From assembly GCF_902459465.1 (NCBI RefSeq), contig NC_047082.1, positions 3,162,001 to 3,226,000 of the forward strand: DNA of 64,000 bases, read 5' to 3'. This stretch comes from Asterias rubens (Eukaryota > Echinodermata > Asteroidea > Forcipulatida > Asteriidae). Position numbers and translations under genes: made by a program. Position 1 is the stretch's first letter, and each line of letters opens with the position of its first letter. The notes beneath the pieces are model-generated. The model was given only the letters and a program-made list of their open reading frames with translations. It had not been told where the DNA came from and searched no databases. Shown piece by piece: positions 58,101-64,000 of the stretch.

Positions 58101-61100
58101 CTGCAGCGATAACGAAAACCATAACGAAAAGATGCATTCTATTGGTTGAATGAGTGTGTGCGTATTCTGCTTGGAGCAATTCAACCAATAGAAGAACGCG
58201 TTCTATTTGCGTCGTTATCGTTACCGCTGCAGTGTGACTCAGTTAGTCAAGTCAAAGATTATCCATCATAATAATAATAATAATAATAATAATAATAGTG
58301 GCTTCTTTTATAGCGCCCATGTCCGTCACTCAGTGACGCTCATGGCACTGAAACATTATTACCCCCTGGTCACTAGGCTAATTTATTTCATTCCTTGAAC
58401 CATTCCTTGTAACACCAAGCTAAATCAACCACAAGATACCCTGACACCTCTACCCTCTGACCTCACAGATACCCATTTATACCCATGGGTGAAGAGAAAC
58501 AGTTATAGTAAAGCATCTTGCTCAAAGACATAAGTGACCCGGTCTGGCGACCCTAGACTTCTCGGCCACAACATGTCACATTCACAAGCACGATTACTTA
58601 CAGGAATTGACCACCTTGGGAGAAACCAATGGAGTTGTATCCTTTAGCCAGTTTGGGATCAGCTTTTATCTTTTGACATGCCATGGCAATCTGGTCATTC
58701 ACATTCATAAAGAATCCATTGGTAGTGTCCTGTTAATAAAAACATTCAAGAAACATTCAAGAAATCATGAATGTGAAGTTCAGTCATATTAGACTAAAAA
58801 TGTTACGTTTTAAAGACACTGGACACTATCGGTAATTGTCAAAGACCAGTCTTCTCACCACTTGGTGTATCTCAACATATGCATAAAATAACAAACCTGT
58901 GAAAATTTGAGCTCAATTGGTCGTCGAAGTTGCGAGATAATAATGAAAGAAAAAACACCCTTGTAACACGAAGTTGTGTGCTTTCAGATGCTTGATTTCA
59001 AGACCTCAAATTTTAAATTTGAGGTCACGAAATCAAATTCGTGGAAGATTACTTCTTTCTCGAAAACTACACCTCGTCAGAGGGAGCCGTTTCTCACAAT
59101 GTTTTATACTATCAATCTCTCCCTATTACTTACCATGTAAGGTTTTATGCTAATAATTATTTTGAGTAATTACCAATAGTGTCCACTGCCTTTAAACAAA
59201 CAGAAGCACATTACAGTAGGTCGTTACTTCACTATGGCAAAATCATCTTTACTGTTCAAAACATTGCAAACAGAGTTGTGGATAGGGTTGTTGCTAGACC
59301 AATTTTAGTGGTGGGCAATAAATCAATTGTTTTCAAAGTCCACAAAGGGCGTTCAAATCAACAAAATTATTCATGTTTAACTATGGGTCCATTGGTGGGC
59401 TTTAAAAAGAACATTAACTGAGGCAATTTAGGATTGATCGACACAAACTCTGGAAAGATTCCCTCATCCTGCCACCATTCCGTCACTAAGTTTACCCAAA
59501 GGAATATCTCATTTGAGTACATTAGATAAATACTAATTTATTTCATGACGAATGAAAAAGTGGTGGCAGGATCGTAGAGCTATATATATTGACTAGAGCG
59601 CTAACTTGCTCCGCGTTCTGAGCCACCCTGAGCGCAGACATGTTTGACGTGTTGCGTGACTACGGAACGATTTTAATTTTAAGAGAACACACATTGCCGC
59701 GATTTTTTAAAATTCTGCATGTGCGCTTACGTGCACGACTGCCCATTCGCGTACGTCAGCACATGAAAACCGTAAGTTCGACTTGATTGACGTACTAAAA
59801 AAAGTAAACGCGCCTTTTAAACATGACGCACATGACGCTCACAGTTTTGTACCCTCATTAGCAGATTGTGCGTTCACATTTGCTGCATTTTTTGGTTCGA
59901 TGACAAATAGAAAAGAAAAAAAAAAATAGCCGTACAATTGCCGTACAAAATTTCAAGCTTTTGTATTGGTTTGTACATAAACATGGATGCGCCCACACGG
60001 CTTCAAAACCTTAGCGCGTGTATAACAGGGTGTTAGCGCTCTAGTCAATATATATAGCTCTATGGGCAGGATATAGACACTGTTTCCATAACTCTTTGCA
60101 CATACCTCAACGATTCCACTTCCGATCTCAAGAGAGTGAACATAAATGCCAGGTACGAGTTTCTCAATCATTTTTTGGATTGACCCAAGACTTAGGGGGT
60201 TGCAACAGCTGTCACCTGAAACAGACAGTAATCGTAAAAATGTTATGTAAATAAAACAAAGCAAGTTGATTCAGAATATTTAATGCCTGGGAAGGCAACA
60301 ATTTTAAGGCTGTAAGAGAATGTATAATAACATATAAAATAGGGTTTGTGTTTGTGGGTTTGCATTTTAGGGTCGTTGGAATTAGACTTGTCAGAGTTTG
60401 GGATGGTTATTAAATTTTATTCTTAGAACTGAGAGGTTTTATCAGCTATTGTTCGTGGAGACGAAAGCGGATCAAACCTCATTCATTAGTTCACTGCACA
60501 CGTACAAGGTACCAAGGAATATTATGTGCTTACAGCCTACTTTATACTTTTATTGCTAGACCACGTGACTGGGGCGCTGTACTCCTATTTTCGAAATGTT
60601 GTCAATATCGGTCGCGATGACAAAATTTTGAAAAAAGGAGCGCCCCAGTCACTGGGTCTAACTTTATACTAACTTATGTGGATTAACTTCAAACTTGAAT
60701 ATTGACTTCTGAACCTTAGTTTGTTTGTTTGTTTTTATTTCCATTCATGCAACAAATAATTTCAATTAATAATAATACAAGACAATAGACTAAACAAAAT
60801 AGACAAAACAAAGTTATACGCATGTTGAGTCCATAATTGAACAAATAGCTATGAATGGGGGTTTCAGCCTAGAGAAGGACAGTGTTTTATGTCTGTAATC
60901 TATAGTATTACTGGAGCACCCGTAACTCGAAGAAAAGACTCAGCAGTATGATATTGATAGGTAAATTAAACTCGTCGTCACTTTCCTACACTCAATGAGC
61001 CAGTTGTTTTCTTACCCATTCCATGCCACATTACTAGTGGTGTGGTTGCCAAAGCTGGCGAAATTGCGGCCAGAATAACCAGAAAATACGTGAAATCCAT
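55122..61100 (-). CDS. PPT1: Palmitoyl-protein thioesterase 1
   Basis: Ten minus-strand exons: 61016-61100, 60106-60215, 58602-58729, 57992-58062, 57444-57531, 56923-56937, 56409-56499, 56007-56105, 55440-55511 and 55122-55244. All are GT..AG and in phase, giving 293 aa (human 306). An N-terminal signal peptide (about residues 1-18, [13 protein letters not shown]) precedes [17 protein letters not shown], the family start. The nucleophile is Ser102 in GFSQGGQFL. The rest of the triad is probably Asp220 (TEDTMVQP) and His276 (FDHLQF). Other hallmarks are [16 protein letters not shown] and [20 protein letters not shown]. Possible N-glycosylation sites are NSS and NKS. Family role: removes palmitate from cysteines of S-acylated proteins in lysosomes; loss in humans causes infantile neuronal ceroid lipofuscinosis. 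Exon 6 is only 15 nt. Several mobile elements sit in the introns. Confidence 0.96.
55573..55920. mobile_element. Palindromic element R with repeated TAGTCGCGACTA-type motifs
   Basis: Lies between GGCCTGAGTG and CGCACAGGCCTA. It contains repeated GACTAGTCGAG, TAGTCGTGACT, TAGTCGCGACTA (twice) and CACTCGACTAAG. Subterminal repeats of one palindromic motif are typical of transposase-binding ends, for example in hAT elements. Located in a PPT1 intron. Confidence 0.5.
57660..57979. mobile_element. Family A element A8, left end missing
   Basis: Begins within the family at ATATATAAAATAACAAATCT and runs to TAGTGTCCAGTGCCTTTAA. The right edge lies about 12 bp from PPT1 exon 4 (57992), so it forms the start of that intron. 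Confidence 0.8.
58095..58241. mobile_element. Family G inverted-repeat element G2
   Basis: Left TTACTGCAGCGATAACGAAA, right GTTACCGCTGCAGTGTGACT, interior TTCTATTGGTTGAATGAGTG. Matches G1. Confidence 0.75.
58262..58575 (-). mobile_element. tRNA-derived SINE H3 with (AAT)n tail
   Basis: Minus-strand copy: the tail end is (ATT)n on that strand (58266-58297 AAT on plus), followed by the CTATAAAAGAAGCCACT block. The tRNA-like head near 58555 retains GGCCGAGAAG but lacks a good B box. Confidence 0.7.
58810..59195. mobile_element. Family A element A9, full length
   Basis: TTAA at both ends, left AAAGACACTGGACACTATCG, right CAATAGTGTCCACTGCCTTT. Located in PPT1 intron 2. Confidence 0.85.
59456..60180. 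other. Older element remnant interrupted by element S
   Basis: GATTCCCTCATCCTGCCACC and GAATGAAAAAGTGGTGGCAG (59460-59570) look like the two arms of a diverged family E-type palindrome. Element S splits the sequence immediately after GGCAGGAT. From 60106 onward the sequence is PPT1 exon 2. Confidence 0.5.
59573..60064. mobile_element. hAT-like non-autonomous element S (492 bp) with 8-bp target duplication
   Basis: Left end CGTAGAGCTATATATATTGA continuing CTAGAGCGCTAAC. The right end is its inverse (GTTAGCGCTCTAGTCAATAT..CTCTATG), a 33-bp terminal repeat with one mismatch. GGCAGGAT lies on both sides (59565-59572, 60065-60072). The CATAG terminus and 8-bp duplication fit hAT transposition. 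No transposase frame. Confidence 0.8.
60561..60662. mobile_element. Small inverted-repeat element O
   Basis: Left CTAGACCACGTGACTGGGGC and right GCGCCCCAGTCACTGGGTCT are inverted over about 25 bp. Located in PPT1 intron 1. Confidence 0.65.
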
Positions 61101-61203
61101 CTTGATTTTTGTGTGATCCCCTACAGCAACGACGACACTACACAAGTGACTTTCTTTTTTACACAACACCAAACTACACAACAACACCCGAGCAAGATCC
61201 CTT

Positions 61204-61211
61204 TATTTATA
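61204..61211 (-). promoter_or_regulatory. TATA-like box upstream of PPT1
   Basis: TATAAATA on the minus strand, about 105 bp upstream of the ATG. A start site near 61175-61180 would follow, which is inference. Confidence 0.4.
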
Positions 61212-61264
61212 AAGCATATGACACTACGGGAAGAAGTCTATGTTCCAGATCAGTTTTATTTATA

Positions 61265-61288
61265 GTCATGTGATTTAAATCACGTGGT
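61265..61288. promoter_or_regulatory. Double E-box (CLEAR-like) upstream of PPT1
   Basis: GTCATGTGAT and ATCACGTGGT lie back to back as an almost perfect palindrome centred on TTTAAA, 165-190 bp upstream of the PPT1 start codon. The second box contains CACGTG and resembles the GTCACGTGAC CLEAR element bound by TFEB/MITF-family factors at lysosomal genes. Confidence 0.55.
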
Positions 61289-61611
61289 TCGTGGATAAAG
61301 TTTAAATGGCTCACGCGGAGCCAGAGGTGAAAAAACTCAGAACTTGGGGACTTCGGCCGCAAATTTTGCCAAACAAGGGCAACTTGTAGTCAAAGTCCAT
61401 TTATGGGTTTTTGTTTGGAAATGCTGTTTATCGGTCTGCAATTTTGCGGAACAGCAGAACTTGACTGCTATTGAGGGTTGAAAATTAGTGGTTTGGTTCT
61501 GGTTCTGGTGAATTCTGCACAATCTCCACATCTCAGGATCGATGTACTCGTGCAGGTGGTTTAGGGTTGATGGGTGGGCTTGATGGATGGGACATGGAGG
61601 AAGAAAATGGA

Positions 61612-61735
61612 TGGGGGGTAAGGGTTGCTGGGGTCAGGGTTGATGGGGTCAGGGTTGATGGGGTCAGGGTTGATGGGGTCGGGGTTGATGGGGTCGGGGT
61701 TGATGGGGTCGGGGTTGATGGGGTCAGTGTTAATG
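61612..61735 (+). repeat. G-rich minisatellite, 15-bp unit
   Basis: About eight copies of GGGTTGATGGGGTCA with variants (GTCGG, GTCAG). A looser G-rich lead-in begins near 61560. The plus strand has regular GGG/GGGG runs. Confidence 0.9.
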
Positions 61736-62133
61736 GGGGGTAAGGATTAATTTCAGAATCGAAACCATTGAACGGTAATTAAAAAAATTATCTCATGGCA
61801 CATAACTCATTTCAATGAACTCATTTATTTGAAATTAATCACAAATTCTTGGAACATCCATTTTAAACTCTAAGTCTAATGACAATATCTCTGTTATATT
61901 ATACTTTATGAAAATATGATAACATATTGCTCTTCATAAATTTGTATGTACCCTTTATCAGCATTGTATGCAAATACTCAGACAGAAAAACCTGCATTTA
62001 ATGCAACTTTAAGCATTATGAATACTTTGATTCAACATTTTGTTAAAATGCGTGTTATTTTTTTAAATATTGAAAATATTATTCTTAAGTTTGAACTTTC
62101 TTTAAAGTATCAAATACTTAAAGTATCAAATAC

Positions 62134-62524
62134 TTAAAGGAACACGTTGCCTTGGAACGGTCGAGTTGGTCTTTGAACAGCGTTTGTAACCGTTTTTTTA
62201 TAAAATGCATATGGGTAGAAAGATGTTGTAAAAGTAGAATACAATGATCCACACAAACATGCCTCGAAATTGCACGGTTTTCCTTTTACCTCGTAGACTA
62301 ACACGGTCAGCCATTTATGGGAGTCAAATTTTTGACTCCCATAAATGGCCGACCGTGTTAGTTCGCACAGTAAAAGGAAAACCACGCAATTTCGAGGCAA
62401 ACTTGTGTGGATTATTGTATTCTACTTTAAAAATATCTTTCCAACCATATGCATTTTATAAAAAAGGGTAACAAACGCTTTTTATAGACCAACTCGTCCG
62501 ATCCAAGGCAACGTGTTCCTTTAA
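62134..62524. mobile_element. Family C element C1, full length
   Basis: TTAA at both ends. Left AAAGGAACACGTTGCCTTGG and right CCAAGGCAACGTGTTCCTTT are perfect inverses. At the centre, GCCATTTATGGGAGTCAAA and TTTGACTCCCATAAATGGC abut, a near-perfect cruciform. Fragments occur at 49779 and 47450. Confidence 0.88.
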
Positions 62525-62540
62525 ATGTAAAAAACAAAGT

Positions 62541-62845
62541 CCATAAGTGACTTCAGTGGGAATCGAACCCACAACCTTTCTTTGTTTAATTAGCCCTGTG
62601 ATAAATGGCTAGTTATAAAGCTCAACTATTACAATAAAAGGTTATGGGTTCAGTTCCGACCCAAGTCACTGTGGATTTTGTTCTCCAAATACTTATGTGA
62701 AAAACTAAATCCATAAGTGACTTCAGTGGGAATCGAACCCACAGATTTGTTTTATAGCACTGTGATACATGGGTAGTTATAAAGTCTGACTATTGCAACA
62801 GAAGGTTATGAGTTCAGTTCTGACCTAAGTCGCTGTGGATTTTGT
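62541..62845. repeat. Two-copy repeat (period 170) with tRNA-like B boxes facing each other
   Basis: Each copy begins CCATAAGTGACTTCAGTGGG followed by AATCGAACCCACA (a minus-strand B box). It ends with GGTTATGGGTTCAGTTCCGA or its diverged equivalent and AAGTCACTGTGGAT, the inverse of the start. Copies start at 62541 and 62711. Confidence 0.75.
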
Positions 62846-63118
62846 TTTCTTTAAAGGAGTTGGCGATGGGTATGGAGTGCATTTAAACTAAATAGACGAA
62901 TATTAACATTGAACTAATCGTTACATATCCAAGAAGAAAACATGAAATTATTTGAATTCAAAAGACGATTAAACAAAAACACAAATTTGACAAAAGTTGT
63001 TGACTACTCAGACAAAACACTCATTCAACTATAACCGCCCAAAATCCATCAAATTCAAAGGAATATTTTTCTTGATTTACGCCCAACCAAACCAAGCATG
63101 CTTGATAAGTGACCAGAG

Positions 63119-63240
63119 GTCGATTTCACAAAGATAGTCCTAACTTAGGGGTCCTAGGAGTTATAGTCCTAAGTTAGGACGGGTAACTTGTCCTAACTCG
63201 AGATAAGACTAGTCTTAACTCTTTGTAAAATCCACCCCTG
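63119..63240. mobile_element. Family V inverted-repeat element
   Basis: Left GGTCGATTTCACAAAGATAG, right CTTAACTCTTTGTAAAATCC, interior repeats of GTCCTAACTTAGG and CCTAAGTTAGGAC. Confidence 0.75.
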
Positions 63241-64000
63241 GTAAAATTAGCCAATCAGAGTACGAAAAAACAAAATGTTTTTCTACCAAGTCTGATGGAT
63301 TCAGTACTGCAGAACAAAACCAATCATGAGTAGTACAGGGGCCACAAAAATCAATCTTATCTGGCAAAATCAGGTCCACATATTTTTTGATATTTGGTCC
63401 CTGGTCAAAAATTAGGGAAATATTTTAGAGCACAAGGGCTGACCTTTTTGTTCATATGGTGTAGACTTTAATAGAATTTTTCAGGTAATTTAATCACAGT
63501 TATTCTGATTTTTTTCCAGAAAATCAGACAAAAGAAGAAGAATGTCATGTCTGGTACAACTGGGTTTTGACATTTGTGTAAGAGCAATGAAAACATTTAG
63601 TGAATATAAATATAAAGAAAAAGATTCCCACACCAAAAAAAAAGCGGGCCAGAAGAAGGGAAAAAAGCAAAATATTGCATGATGAATAAACACAAAGCAA
63701 TCATTTGTTGGTGATGCTTCATTCTACTTTGTTCTTTGGCCATTACATATAATTACTGTTTTCAATACAATCTCATGTTTTTCCAGCAATAATTGGAAAT
63801 TACAAGTAATACTATGGGAACAACCCTTTAGATTAACTTGGCGGCCGCAAGTGGCTTGTATCCAAATGGCCACAGCGGCCCAAACAGCCAAAACAAATTT
63901 GACCTACCATTCACAGAAAGAGGTCATACTAAAATGTCCAATCTTAACATTACTATGGGTGCGTTCGTTTAGCTTCCCTGGGTCGACCCCGGTCTGCCCC

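Larger units (their letters stand above)
61740..64000. other. Intergenic right flank
   Basis: No coding gene recognised. Contains family C element C1, a two-copy tRNA-like inverted repeat (62541-62845), a V copy (63119-63240) and a diffuse T repeat (63375-63560). The last 40 bases (TTCGTTTAGCTTCCCTGGGT) may begin another element cut by the window edge. Confidence 0.6.

Overview
This window looks like a stretch of animal nuclear genome, most likely an echinoderm and probably a sea star (Asteroidea). The coding exons are short and separated by long introns with GT..AG borders. The proteins are close to, but clearly diverged from, vertebrate orthologues. The spacer DNA is packed with short palindromic elements of a kind I associate with sea star assemblies; that last point is recall, not a search. 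No bacterial, viral, CRISPR or rRNA features were found.

Layout. (1) 81-22220, minus strand: the first three coding exons of a large spectrin-superfamily gene with an N-terminal calponin-homology actin-binding domain. It runs off the left edge, and two introns of about 12 and 10 kb fill this region. (2) 22221-31548: intergenic, repeat-rich, with one candidate unannotated promoter near 25.9 kb. (3) 31549-42948, minus: a complete 13-exon EIF3E (translation initiation factor 3 subunit e). (4) 43601-45466, plus: a two-exon RNF146 (RING-WWE, poly-ADP-ribose-directed ubiquitin ligase), head-to-head with EIF3E across about 650 bp that carries ETS-like and ZNF143-like sites. (5) 49124-52937, minus: a five-exon homologue of human C8orf74, function unknown. 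(6) 55122-61100, minus: a complete ten-exon PPT1 (lysosomal palmitoyl-protein thioesterase), including a 15-nt microexon and an upstream double E-box resembling a lysosomal CLEAR element. (7) 61.3-64 kb: intergenic, with a G-rich minisatellite and more repeats.

The five genes do not form a pathway. EIF3E and RNF146 are housekeeping-type genes that probably share a promoter. Most remaining structure is mobile DNA. Several families of 250-390 bp inverted-repeat elements are flanked by TTAA (called A, B, C, D and L here). There are also hAT-like elements with 7-8 bp target duplications (E, S), an uncertain palindromic family with repeated subterminal motifs (R), and other hairpin families (F, G, M, N, O, P, Q). 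Two tRNA-derived SINE-like families (H, I) and several diffuse repeats (J, K, T, V) complete the set. Some elements are nested inside others, and family B looks like a chimera of A and D.

I found no convincing new multi-gene system. The most interesting signals are the modular TTAA element superfamily, the nested insertions with readable target duplications, the PPT1 microexon and E-box dyad, and a CAG ladder at the last EIF3E splice acceptor. Exon borders were derived by hand from reading frame, splice consensus and similarity to the remembered human proteins.
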